Made by a program: the position numbers and the translations under genes. The notes under the pieces are model-generated. The model was not told the DNA's origin, did no database searches, and was given only the letters and a program-made list of their open reading frames with translations. A stretch of 64,000 bases of DNA from Paenarthrobacter sp. AR 02 (GTDB lineage Bacteria; Actinomycetota; Actinomycetes; Actinomycetales; Micrococcaceae), in contig NZ_JAJUKH010000009.1 of the NCBI RefSeq assembly GCF_021538675.1, forward strand, positions 113,566-177,565. The letters run 5' to 3'. Of this stretch, positions 17,914 to 25,484 are shown piece after piece (positions within the stretch are counted from its first letter, which is position 1; every line of letters starts with the position of its first letter).

Positions 17914-18933
17914 ATGGCGACGCAGCCCATGGCTGCAGGCAGGCCTGCAACCATCCATGACATTGCCGCCCTATGCGGCGTGGCGGCATCCACAGTGTCC
18001 AGGGCCCTCGCCAATCCGGACCGCGTCAACATCCGCACCCGTGAGCGTATCCAGGCAGCCGCAGCCGAGCTCAATTACACCCCCAACTCCCAAGCGAAAG
18101 CGCTGAGCTCAGGCCGGACCGGGGCTGTGGGAGTTCTGGTACCGGACATCACCAACCCGTTCTACTTCGACCTCATCCGGGGAACGCAGCTCCAACTCAA
18201 GGCAGCCGGGTATACGCAGCTGCTGGTGGACACCGAAGAATCGGACGAAGTCGAAGCAAGCACGCTGGAGCAACTGCGCAAAAGCGCTGATGGCGTGATT
18301 GTTGCTGCGTCACGCCTCGACGACGAAGCCCTCGCCGATGCGGCGGCCCGGATGCCCATGGTCACCGTCAACCGCGACGTCGACGGCGTTCCGGCAGTCC
18401 TCATCGACACTCCCTCGGCCATGCCCCAGGCCCTGGACCATCTCATTTCACTCGGCCACACGTCCGTTGCCTACGTGGGCGGGCCGGCTGTCTCGCAGTC
18501 CAGTGCCCGACGCTGGAGTGCCCTGTCCGCGGCCGCGGAAAGCCGCGGCGTCGAGGTCCGCAGCCTCGGTCCTTTCGCACCCAAAACCCAGTCCGGCGCC
18601 GCCGCCGCTGACGCCGCCGTTCACAGCGGCGTCACGGCGTGCATCGTGTTCAACGACCTCATTGCCATTGGCATGCTGCAGAGACTCCGCGAACGGGGGC
18701 TGCGGGTGCCGGAGGACATGAGCATCGTGGGATGCGATGACATCTTCGGCGCGGACTTCTGCAATCCACCTCTAACCACCATGAGCTCGCCCATCGAACA
18801 GGCAGGGCGTGTGGCGGTCTCCATGCTTCTGGCCCAGCTGAACCCGCTGGCGGGTGGCGGAAACCGCAGCCGGTCCGTCATGCCCACCCACCTCACCGTG
18901 CGGGGCTCTACCGGCCCGGCGCCCGCCAAATAA
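17914..18933 (+). CDS. LacI family transcriptional regulator (second)
   Basis: A 339-residue regulator with N-terminal helix-turn-helix TIHDIAALCGVAASTVSRAL, hinge QAKALSSGRTGAVGVLVPDI and an effector domain ending CDDIFGADFCNPPLTTM. GAGAGGAA precedes ATG 17914. Its recognition helix (VAASTVSRAL) is close to that of the first LacI protein (VNPSTVSRAL), which fits the similar operators. It is divergent from the isomerase/oxidoreductase pair and closes the sugar-acid island. Whether the two repressors share sites or divide them is open. Confidence 0.87.
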   Translation: MATQPMAAGRPATIHDIAALCGVAASTVSRALANPDRVNIRTRERIQAAAAELNYTPNSQAKALSSGRTGAVGVLVPDITNPFYFDLIRGTQLQLKAAGYTQLLVDTEESDEVEASTLEQLRKSADGVIVAASRLDDEALADAAARMPMVTVNRDVDGVPAVLIDTPSAMPQALDHLISLGHTSVAYVGGPAVSQSSARRWSALSAAAESRGVEVRSLGPFAPKTQSGAAAADAAVHSGVTACIVFNDLIAIGMLQRLRERGLRVPEDMSIVGCDDIFGADFCNPPLTTMSSPIEQAGRVAVSMLLAQLNPLAGGGNRSRSVMPTHLTVRGSTGPAPAK

Positions 18934-18992
18934 GCCGAATCACGGCGCAATATGGTTGAGCCTTTGTGACCGGGCTGACTAGTGTGGAACAC

Positions 18993-19814
18993 ATGCGCGA
19001 ACTCCAGGCCAAGATCATTGAGGAAATGGGCGTCCAGCCCCGGATCGATCCTGCGGAGGAGATCCGCAAGAGGGTCGCCTTCCTGAAGGATTACGTGAAA
19101 GCCACCGGCACCAAAGGGTTCGTGTTGGGCATCTCCGGGGGCATCGACTCTTCGCTTGCCGGCCGCCTCGCCCAGTTGGCCGTTGAGGAACTGGAAGCAG
19201 AGGGCATAGAGGCGAACTTCGTCGCGGTCCGTCTCCCCTACGGCATCCAGCACGATGAAGACGACGCCCAGGCGGCTTTGGATTTCATCAAGGCAAAGAC
19301 CGAGTGGACCTACAACATCTCCCAAGCCGTGGATGGTTTCGAGGAAGAGTTCGAAAAGACCACCGGTGCGCCCATCTCGGACTTCCACAAGGGCAACACC
19401 AAGGCCCGCGCCCGCATGATCGCCCAGTATGCGCTGGCCGGCGAGCACAACTACCTGGTCATCGGCACGGACCACGGCGCTGAGTCCGTGACGGGCTTTT
19501 TCACCAAATTCGGCGACGGCGGTGCGGACATCCTGCCGCTGTTCGGCCTCAACAAGCGCCAAAACCGTGCACTCCTGGCCGAACTCGGGGCCCCTTCCCG
19601 AGTGTGGGAAAAGGTGCCCACGGCGGACCTCCTGGACGACAAGCCCGGCCGGACCGATGAGGACGAGCTCGGCATCACCTATGACCAGATCGACGATTAC
19701 CTCGAGGGCCGGGACATTCCGGAGGACGTCGCTGCGAACCTGGAGCAGAAGTACCTGCGCACGCGCCACAAGCGCACGGTTCCGGTGACCATCTTCGACA
19801 CCTGGTGGAAGTAA
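18993..19814 (+). CDS. nadE: NH3-dependent NAD(+) synthetase
   Basis: A 273-residue enzyme that amidates nicotinic acid adenine dinucleotide to NAD+ using ammonia and ATP. The PP-loop is [40 protein letters not shown] and [17 protein letters not shown] are family hallmarks. There is no glutaminase domain, so it is the E. coli-type enzyme (275 residues). An in-frame GTG lies at 18966, but ATG 18993 gives a product that aligns from its first residues with E. coli NadE. It is a single gene ending in a strong terminator and appears unrelated to the sugar island. Confidence 0.95.
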   Translation: MRELQAKIIEEMGVQPRIDPAEEIRKRVAFLKDYVKATGTKGFVLGISGGIDSSLAGRLAQLAVEELEAEGIEANFVAVRLPYGIQHDEDDAQAALDFIKAKTEWTYNISQAVDGFEEEFEKTTGAPISDFHKGNTKARARMIAQYALAGEHNYLVIGTDHGAESVTGFFTKFGDGGADILPLFGLNKRQNRALLAELGAPSRVWEKVPTADLLDDKPGRTDEDELGITYDQIDDYLEGRDIPEDVAANLEQKYLRTRHKRTVPVTIFDTWWK

Positions 19815-19842
19815 CCACCACCCCAACCAGAACTGCCTAAAC

Positions 19843-19897
19843 CACGACGGCGGGTGCCGGCTTCCGTACGGAAGTCCGCACCCGCCGTCGTGCTTTA
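19843..19897 (+). terminator. Strong terminator after nadE
   Basis: A perfect 15-bp stem, CACGACGGCGGGTGC with GCACCCGCCGTCGTG, encloses a loop containing the self-complementary CTTCCGTACGGAAG and is followed by CTTT. It starts 28 bases after the nadE stop. Confidence 0.85.
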
Positions 19898-19907
19898 ACA
19901 ACCCTCG

Positions 19908-19971
19908 CTCACATCCCACCCGCTTCCCCCAAACGCTCTCTCACATCCCACCCGCTTCCCCCAAACGCTCT
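19908..19971. repeat. 32-bp tandem direct repeat, two exact copies
   Basis: A 32-base unit beginning CTCACATCCCACCCGC is repeated exactly at 19908-19939 and 19940-19971; a third copy begins (CTCAC) and breaks off. It is pyrimidine-rich on this strand, lies between the nadE terminator and the padR promoter, and encodes nothing recognisable. Confidence 0.9.
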
Positions 19972-19982
19972 CTCACCAACCC

Positions 19983-20022
19983 TTGACGTCGCGATAGGTA
20001 CCGATATATCGTTAACTATCGC
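19983..20022 (+). promoter_or_regulatory. padR promoter with 32-bp near-perfect palindrome
   Basis: TTGACG (19983-19988) and TATATC (20005-20010), 16 bases apart, form a plausible promoter. A palindrome spans 19991-20022 with 14 of 16 base pairs matching, starting GCGATAG and ending CTATCGC around a CGATATATCG core. It overlaps the promoter completely, the layout expected for autorepression by the PadR protein encoded downstream. Confidence 0.78.
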
Positions 20023-20066
20023 CGATACTCCTTCGGCGGAACAACAACCGAAAGGACGATGCTGCT

Positions 20067-20720
20067 ATGAAAGGCATCAACGAACACGACAACAATTTCC
20101 CGGATCACGGACATGGCCACCCTGAGCACGAACACGGCCGAGGCCGCTTCAATCGCGGCAAGGGTCGTCGCGGCCCCGGCGGCCACGGCGGAGGTGGATT
20201 TGGTCCCGGCGGTTTCGGCCCGGGGTTCGGCCCTGGTGGTTTCGGACCAGGCTTCGGCCCAAGGGGTTTCGGCCCCGGCGGCTCCCGGCGAGCCAACCGC
20301 GGCGACGTTCGCGCGGCTATCCTCTCCCTGCTGGCCGAGGCGCCGTCCAACGGATATGGGCTGATCAAGACCATCGCCGAGAAGACGTCTGGAGCCTGGC
20401 GCCCCAGCCCGGGCTCGGTCTACCCGACACTGCAGCAGCTGGTCGATGAAGAACTGATCGTCGCTGTCGGCGAGGGACGCCGCACCGAATTCACACTTAC
20501 TGATGACGGCAAGGCCTACATCGCCGAGCATGAAGAAGAGCTTGCCAATGCCTGGAACACCGAGGCAGACGGCACCGGCGCCGCGTTCCACCAGAGCGTC
20601 GGAAAGCTCATGGGCGTCATCCACCAGTTCCGGGCGGCGGCCACCGACGAGCAGCGCCAGGCTGCCACTGAAAAGCTGGACGAGACCCGTCGGGCGCTCT
20701 ACCTGATCCTGGCCGACTAA
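20067..20720 (+). CDS. PadR family transcriptional regulator with Gly/Phe/His-rich N-terminal extension
   Basis: A 217-residue protein. Residues 1-35 are His/Gly/Arg-rich, and about 36-75 are repeats of GFGPG-type units. A PadR winged helix follows (RGDVRAAILSLLAEAPSNGYGLIKTI, then SPGSVYPTLQQLVDEELI), and then a C-terminal dimerisation helix region. PadR proteins are repressors of stress or transport genes; the target here is probably its own promoter, given the palindrome upstream. The low-complexity head resembles that seen on some actinobacterial PadR regulators and may bind metal or be disordered (inference). No regulated neighbour other than itself is evident. Confidence 0.88.
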   Translation: MKGINEHDNNFPDHGHGHPEHEHGRGRFNRGKGRRGPGGHGGGGFGPGGFGPGFGPGGFGPGFGPRGFGPGGSRRANRGDVRAAILSLLAEAPSNGYGLIKTIAEKTSGAWRPSPGSVYPTLQQLVDEELIVAVGEGRRTEFTLTDDGKAYIAEHEEELANAWNTEADGTGAAFHQSVGKLMGVIHQFRAAATDEQRQAATEKLDETRRALYLILAD

Positions 20721-20743
20721 TGCCTGCCGAAGCCCCCTTGACC

Positions 20744-20758
20744 TTGACGTAACGTCAA
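20744..20758 (+). promoter_or_regulatory. MerR-type palindromic operator
   Basis: TTGACGT-A-ACGTCAA is a perfect inverted repeat. It lies between TTGACC (20738-20743) and TTTACT (20761-20766), that is, between candidate -35 and -10 boxes. That is the position where MerR-family activators bind. It precedes the MerR/TipA-like gene by 40 bases. Confidence 0.65.
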
Positions 20759-20797
20759 CCTTTACTGTCGAAAGTACAAGCACAGGACGGGGGACGG

Positions 20798-21556
20798 ATG
20801 GACTGGTCAATCCAGGAAATCGCGAAAATGGCAGGAACCACCAGCCGCACGCTGCGTCATTACGACGACATCGGGTTGCTGAAACCAAGCCGGACCGGGC
20901 ATAACGGCTACCGCTACTATGACGGTCCGGCGCTGGTTCAGCTGCAGCGCATCCTCCTGCTCAGGGAACTCGGTCTCGGCCTGCCGGCCATCGCCGAGGT
21001 ACTCAACCGCGAGACAGACACTGTCAAAGCATTGAGCGGCCACCTGGAATGGCTCGCCCGCGAGCAGGACCGGCTGACCCGGCAGATCGCCTCCGTCCGG
21101 CAAACCATCGACACATTGAAAGGGGATGGAAAGTACATGGCACAGGACATGTTCGACGGCTTCGACCACACTCAGTACAAGGATGAGGTGGAGGAGCGTT
21201 GGGGTAAGGACGCCTACGCCACCAGTGATTCGTGGTGGCGCAGCATGAGCCCCGACGAGAAGCAGCAGTGGAAGGATCGCCTGCAGAAGTTGAGCGCCGA
21301 CTGGATTGCTGCTGCCGAATCCGGCGTTTCTCCCGGGAGCGCCGAGGTGCAGGACCTCGCCCGACGCCACGTTGAGTGGCTGCGCGGCATACCGGGAACC
21401 CCGACGGCGGCACCCGGCGGAGACGTCAAAGGTTACGTCACGGGACTCGGCGAAATGTACGTGGCGGATCCTCGCTTCGGCGCCAACTATGGCGGGGAGG
21501 CAGGGGCGACGTTTGTCAGGGATGCCCTGCGGGTTTACGCGGAAGAGAACCTGTAG
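20798..21556 (+). CDS. MerR family regulator with TipAS-like effector domain
   Basis: A 252-residue protein. Residues 1-70 are a MerR winged helix (SIQEIAKMAGTTSRTLRHYDDIGLLKP, GYRYYDGPAL), followed by a coiled-coil dimerisation helix to about residue 110. The C-terminal half, from KDEVEERWGKDAY onward, resembles the TipAS antibiotic-recognition domain of Streptomyces TipAL. Such proteins activate their own promoter on binding thiopeptides or other drugs. GGGGGAC precedes the ATG. The palindrome at 20744 is the likely binding site. No resistance gene follows directly, so the output may be autoregulation or ligand sequestration (inference). Confidence 0.85.
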   Translation: MDWSIQEIAKMAGTTSRTLRHYDDIGLLKPSRTGHNGYRYYDGPALVQLQRILLLRELGLGLPAIAEVLNRETDTVKALSGHLEWLAREQDRLTRQIASVRQTIDTLKGDGKYMAQDMFDGFDHTQYKDEVEERWGKDAYATSDSWWRSMSPDEKQQWKDRLQKLSADWIAAAESGVSPGSAEVQDLARRHVEWLRGIPGTPTAAPGGDVKGYVTGLGEMYVADPRFGANYGGEAGATFVRDALRVYAEENL

Positions 21557-21600
21557 ACGATCGGGATGCGCCGACATGAGTTAGGCAATAGTCTGGCCGA

Positions 21601-22191
21601 ATGGGTACAAGCACCGCTAAAACCGGCGAACAGGCTGACAGACAGACGCGCATCCTGGAAGCGGCCTTGGAACTGCTGTCCCGCCACGGCATTTCCGGCA
21701 TCAATATGAGGGCGGTCGCGCGTGAAGCCGGCGTGGCTCTGGGACTGGTGAATTACTACTACGAAGACAAGTCGAGCCTGATCAGGGCGGTGCTGCACCA
21801 GATCGAAGAGCACGACCTCCTGCTGGTGGAGCCGGCCCCCACGTCAACCCCGGATGAGCAACTCCGGGAATCACTCCGGCGGGTCGCAGACCCCGGGCTC
21901 CTCACCACGCCATATTTGTCACTCCGCCTCCACCTGTGGGCCCTGGCCCAGGCGCACGAGGACTTCGCGCAGATCAACGCCGCGGCCTTTGACAGGTATC
22001 TCCAAGGGCTTGCGGCATTGATCGGCAACGCCGTTCCCGGGCTTTCCGTGGATGAATGCAAGGACCGGGCGTCCGACATCGTCGTCGTGCAAAACGGCAT
22101 GTGGCTCACCTCCCTGCTGGGCATAGACAAGGCAGCCATCGAGCGGGGAATCGCGCGCACGGAAGAGATTGCATTCGCCCCTGGCAGCTAA
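21601..22191 (+). CDS. TetR family transcriptional regulator
   Basis: A 196-residue protein with N-terminal TetR DNA-binding domain: ILEAALELLSRHGISGINMRAVAREAGVALGLVNYYYEDKSSLI. The remaining helical region (about 60-190) is the ligand-binding/dimerisation domain and is not assignable. No ribosome-binding site is obvious before ATG 21601, so the message may be leaderless. It follows the MerR gene by 44 bases and is convergent with the HxlR gene. Its target is unknown; it is one candidate for the TGAACA-N2-TGTTCA sites at 25427-25464, without direct evidence. Confidence 0.83.
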   Translation: MGTSTAKTGEQADRQTRILEAALELLSRHGISGINMRAVAREAGVALGLVNYYYEDKSSLIRAVLHQIEEHDLLLVEPAPTSTPDEQLRESLRRVADPGLLTTPYLSLRLHLWALAQAHEDFAQINAAAFDRYLQGLAALIGNAVPGLSVDECKDRASDIVVVQNGMWLTSLLGIDKAAIERGIARTEEIAFAPGS

Positions 22192-22210
22192 AGACCCTTA
22201 ACGGTCCTGG

Positions 22211-22489
22211 CTACTTTTCCTCGCCCCAGCGAGCCAAGGCGTCGATAGCTTCACTAAGGGCGCGTCCGCGATCGGTCAACGCGTAAGCGCGGGTGTTGTG
22301 CCGAAGCGGCAGCCGGACCAGGACCCCGGCGGCCTCGAGCTCCCGCAAGCGGGTAGCCAGCATGTTGGTTGGCACCCCCAGGTCGCGTTGCAGGTCACCG
22401 TAGCGCTGTGGCCCCTCGAGGAGGCGTTCCACAATGAGCAGCGCCCACCGTGCTCCGACAATGTCGAGGGCAGCGGCGAGGTTGCTCAC
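22211..22489 (-). CDS. HxlR family transcriptional regulator
   Basis: A short 92-residue winged-helix protein: DIVGARWALLIVERLLEGPQRYGDLQRDLGVPTNMLATRLRELEAAGVL is the HxlR signature region. It lacks the CPV-type N-terminal cysteine of redox-sensing members. Its GTG start overlaps the stop of the glyoxalase-like gene (GTGA), so both form one unit. A perfect ACTTGCA-N3-TGCAAGT palindrome upstream of that unit is the probable operator. Members respond to aldehydes or quinones; the ligand is unknown here. Confidence 0.85.
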   Translation of the reverse strand: MSNLAAALDIVGARWALLIVERLLEGPQRYGDLQRDLGVPTNMLATRLRELEAAGVLVRLPLRHNTRAYALTDRGRALSEAIDALARWGEEK

Positions 22490-22890
22490 GCCGTGGGATC
22501 AGTATCCGGCTTCATCCAAAACGGCGAGTAGTGGTAGCCGTCGGGGTCGTCGAATTGGCGTTGGTACATGAAGGGGTAGTCGTCGGTGTCACCGATCCGC
22601 CCACCGGCAGCTGCGGCGCGCTCAATGATCTGGTCCACCGCCTCCCGGCTGTCCATGTCGAAGGAAACGGTGACTTTGGAGGGGGTTTCGGGTCCACCGA
22701 TGATGTCCTCGGTTCCCCCAACGCTCGCGTACATCTCGCGGCTGCCGAGCATGACGTACTGCTCCGGCGCGATCTCGAAGCAGGACACATTGTGGTCGGA
22801 CATCTTGGTGTTGAGGGTCCAACCGAGAGCGGTGTAGAAGGCGGTGGTGCGTTCGACGTTGTCGACGGGGCAGGTGATGAAAAGGCTCAT
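22486..22890 (-). CDS. Glyoxalase/VOC superfamily protein
   Basis: A protein of about 134 residues with the paired beta-alpha-beta-beta-beta modules of the vicinal oxygen chelate fold: MSLFITCPVDNVERTTAFYTALGW at the start and RQFDDPDGYHYSPFWM at the end. It resembles the uncharacterised lactoylglutathione-lyase-like proteins. The frame is open to 22926 across the operator, so I use ATG 22890; ATG 22899, directly after the palindrome, is also possible. Coupled to the HxlR gene, it may detoxify or sequester the compound sensed by that regulator (inference). Confidence 0.8.
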   Translation of the reverse strand: MSLFITCPVDNVERTTAFYTALGWTLNTKMSDHNVSCFEIAPEQYVMLGSREMYASVGGTEDIIGGPETPSKVTVSFDMDSREAVDQIIERAAAAGGRIGDTDDYPFMYQRQFDDPDGYHYSPFWMKPDTDPTA

Positions 22891-22899
22891 GCGGCCCAT

Positions 22900-22916
22900 A
22901 CTTGCAAAATGCAAGT
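22900..22916 (-). promoter_or_regulatory. HxlR-type operator
   Basis: ACTTGCAAAATGCAAGT is a perfect inverted repeat, 7-3-7. It lies immediately upstream of the glyoxalase-hxlR unit, where the HxlR protein is expected to bind its own promoter. Confidence 0.7.
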
Positions 22917-22952
22917 AACCCGTCAACCCCCACCGGGAACCGGATACCCGGA

Positions 22953-24539
22953 CTACTCCACCGTCACCATTACCGACGGCCAGCCCGAGGCTCCATCGGG
23001 CACCGGATCGGCGCGCTTTTCCGTCTGGGTTTCACCGGTTCCGTCGGTGGCACGTGCTTTGACGTAGTGGATGCCGGGCGTGGCATCCCATTCGTAGGAC
23101 CACTGACGCCAAGTCACCGTGGAGGCTTCGGTGGAGAGGGCTGCCTCCACCCATTCGCCGTCGTCGATCTGCACTTCCACCTTGGTGATGCCGCGCGTCT
23201 GGGCCCAAGCGGTGCCACCCACAGCTACCTTCCCTGGCGGGAACTTCGCGAAGGACTTCGGTACGTCCACACGTGCCATGGTCTTGATGGGCCCACGTTC
23301 CGACCATCCGCGCTCAGTCCAGTAAGCCTTGCTGTCCGCGAAGCGGGTGACTTCCAGATCCACCACCCATTTGGTCGCGGAAACGAAGCCATACAGCCCC
23401 GGAACCACCATGCGCACGGGGTATCCGTGTTCCACCGGCAAGGGCTCACCGTTCATTCCGATGGCCAGCATGGCGTCGCGGTCGTCCTGCAGGACATCCA
23501 GCGGAGTGGAGGCGCTAAAGCCGTCAATGGACTTTGAGAGCACCATGTCCGCGCCCTCCTTCGGCTTGGCCCTCTTCAGGACTTCGCGAATGGGGAAGCC
23601 CAACCACTTGGCGTTGCCGGCCAACTTGCCACCCACAGGGTTGGAGACGCAGGTCAGGGTGACGTGGGATTCAATCAGGTCCGCGTCCAGCAGGTCCTGG
23701 AAAGTCAGGGTGACCTCCTGTTCCACCATTCCGTGCACCCGGAGTGACCAATCTTTGACGTTGATCTCCGGGACACTCAGGGCCGTGTCAATGCGGTAGA
23801 ACTCGTTGTTCGGCGTCAGCCAGGGAAAGACGCCCGGAACCGGGGACTGGACCCCGGCGGGCACGGGGGCGGCGGCCTTGACCGGCGCCGGGAGGCGGAG
23901 GGCGTCCCGGGCCTGCGCAACGTTGTTGCGCGCGGCGCTCAGAAGCCTGCCACCGGTTGCCGCTATTCCTGCCGCGACTGCGGCAACCCCTGCCGTCGCG
24001 AAGAAACGACGGCGGCTGGTGCCGGCGCCCCCAACCTGGCTATCGGCGTCGGAAGCTATGTCAGAAGGAGCTTCCGGCCACGCCTTCAGTCCCCACAGCG
24101 GCACCATGAGACGACGCAGGACGAAGAGGCCGGCGATGGTTCCCAGGACGGAAGGGATGGCATCGACGGGACCCACACCTGCGCGGGTCACGACGCAAGC
24201 CACTATTACCGTCCCCATGAACAGCACACCCAGGACCCCGAGGGCCCACTTCCGGTAGGCCACTATGCCCAGGACGCAGGCCAGCAGGGCGATGGTCAGG
24301 CCCATGCCGACGAACAGGGCGGCCTTGTCGTTGGTGCCGAACGTAGCGATCGCGAAGTCCTTCATCCACGGGGGCGTGAAGTCGATGAACGTGGACCCAA
24401 GGGCGAACACCGGCGTTGCCCTGGCGGTGAAGAAGGCGCCGATCAGTTCCGCAACAGCGAGTACGACGGCGGCCGACACCACGCCTGCCAGCGCGGCCAT
24501 GGTTTGGGGGCCTTTGGTCCGGAGTCCGAGCTTTTTCAT
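22953..24539 (-). CDS. Membrane-anchored sulfite-oxidase-family molybdopterin oxidoreductase
   Basis: A 528-residue protein. The first about 165 residues contain four hydrophobic segments, then the basic TSRRRFF with a further helix (FATAGVAAVAAGIAATGG), which resembles an internal Tat-like signal. The oxidoreductase domain follows: INVKDWSLRVHGMVE, LTLTCVSNPVGG with the molybdenum-ligand cysteine, and EHGYPVRMVVPGLYGFVSATKWV. A dimerisation (Mo-co_dimer) domain ends the protein. The active domain should face the outside. The substrate is unknown; the arrangement is common in actinobacteria. No cytochrome partner lies nearby. It may depend on the molybdenum cofactor genes served by moeA at 59556. 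Confidence 0.87.
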   Translation of the reverse strand: MKKLGLRTKGPQTMAALAGVVSAAVVLAVAELIGAFFTARATPVFALGSTFIDFTPPWMKDFAIATFGTNDKAALFVGMGLTIALLACVLGIVAYRKWALGVLGVLFMGTVIVACVVTRAGVGPVDAIPSVLGTIAGLFVLRRLMVPLWGLKAWPEAPSDIASDADSQVGGAGTSRRRFFATAGVAAVAAGIAATGGRLLSAARNNVAQARDALRLPAPVKAAAPVPAGVQSPVPGVFPWLTPNNEFYRIDTALSVPEINVKDWSLRVHGMVEQEVTLTFQDLLDADLIESHVTLTCVSNPVGGKLAGNAKWLGFPIREVLKRAKPKEGADMVLSKSIDGFSASTPLDVLQDDRDAMLAIGMNGEPLPVEHGYPVRMVVPGLYGFVSATKWVVDLEVTRFADSKAYWTERGWSERGPIKTMARVDVPKSFAKFPPGKVAVGGTAWAQTRGITKVEVQIDDGEWVEAALSTEASTVTWRQWSYEWDATPGIHYVKARATDGTGETQTEKRADPVPDGASGWPSVMVTVE

Positions 24540-24660
24540 GACAGTGGTTCGTAGCGGGCGGGAGCGGGGATGGGTGACCCGAATGGTCAGTTAATCCAAT
24601 TGATAGATATATACTTTCGAAGGCCAACGCTTGGCCCGGCACCTTCAGTAGTAAAGGATC

Positions 24661-25416
24661 ATGATGAAGACCAGAAGTTCATCCCGAAAGACATTAGTTG
24701 CGGTAGCCGCAGCCATTCTTGTCACCACAGCCCTGGGTAGCTGTGCGTCCGCCGCACCCACCCCCACCGAGGCAGCCGCCACAAGCTCTATGCCATCACA
24801 GAGCCCCGACCGCAGCGACACAGCAGCCTCCCCTCAGGCGGAGGCGACTGCCGGCGACTCAGGCTCCGGCCTCGGCTCGGGCTCCGGGGGAAAGCTCGAC
24901 CCGGCCACTGAAAATCTCACCTGGGACAACGGCAACAGAATCCTGGGGGATGAAAACGGTGGACACACTCCCGACATTGCCAGCTCCCTGACGGATCCCA
25001 GCGCCGGTTGGCAGGCCGACTACAGCCGCATGGCTACGGACGGGATGATGACCTTCACCTCCGATAACACGCGATGCAAAGTGCGAACGCTCCAGGTGCG
25101 CAACCAACCCTCCGACCTGGTGCCCGGTGACGACAGGGCATCAACCCTGAAGGTTCTCGCCATCCTCATCCCCGGCAAGAAGGACCTGGCCGCAAACGTC
25201 AAGGATGCGAGCCTGGGCTACGGCATGGCGGGCAATCGTGGAGTGGACATGCTGTCGCTGACCTACACATCGGGCGACTCCTACGGCTATACCGCAGTAC
25301 GAACCTTCAGCAAGCCGGCGGTCACTGTCAAGGTCGAAGCACTTTGCCCCACACTCGAGACCCTCAAATCCACCCTTCCCGAAATCAGCAACAACATCAG
25401 CATCAACGCATACTGA
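24661..25416 (+). CDS. Putative lipoprotein, function unknown
   Basis: A 251-residue secreted protein. A basic N-terminus (MMKTRSSSRK) and hydrophobic segment end in the lipobox ALGSCAS, then a Ser/Thr/Ala/Pro-rich linker of about 60 residues containing a Gly/Ser run. The folded part from about residue 75 has no motif I recognise. AAAGGA precedes tandem ATGs (24661/24664). It stands alone between the sulfite-oxidase-like gene and the choline genes and is probably anchored to the outer face of the membrane. Confidence 0.7.
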   Translation: MMKTRSSSRKTLVAVAAAILVTTALGSCASAAPTPTEAAATSSMPSQSPDRSDTAASPQAEATAGDSGSGLGSGSGGKLDPATENLTWDNGNRILGDENGGHTPDIASSLTDPSAGWQADYSRMATDGMMTFTSDNTRCKVRTLQVRNQPSDLVPGDDRASTLKVLAILIPGKKDLAANVKDASLGYGMAGNRGVDMLSLTYTSGDSYGYTAVRTFSKPAVTVKVEALCPTLETLKSTLPEISNNISINAY

Positions 25417-25426
25417 AGTGTCACTT

Positions 25427-25464
25427 TGAACAGATGTTCATATTTTCCTTGAACAGGTGTTCAA
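25427..25464 (+). promoter_or_regulatory. Tandem palindromic operators before the choline oxidation genes
   Basis: TGAACAGATGTTCA (25427-25440) and TTGAACAGGTGTTCAA (25449-25464) are two copies of a TGAACA-N2-TGTTCA palindrome, centres 23 bases apart. They end 20 bases before the aldehyde dehydrogenase ATG, a repressing position. The form is typical of TetR-like dimer sites, and the genes suggest a BetI-type control by choline. No regulator gene is adjacent. Confidence 0.72.
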
Positions 25465-25484
25465 GATGCATTAGCCTGCTCCGT

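Noticed and set aside
18966..18992. GTG start for NAD synthetase 27 bases upstream
   Set aside because: The shorter product from ATG 18993 aligns from its first residues with E. coli NadE; the extra nine residues have no support.
19908..19971. Two direct repeats considered as a minimal CRISPR array
   Set aside because: The copies are adjacent with no spacer, the unit is not palindromic, and no cas gene is present.
21601..22191. Calling the TetR protein BetI because choline genes lie 3 kb away
   Set aside because: Its own promoter shows no TGAACA-N2-TGTTCA site and its ligand domain has no recognisable BetI feature; left as an unassigned TetR regulator.
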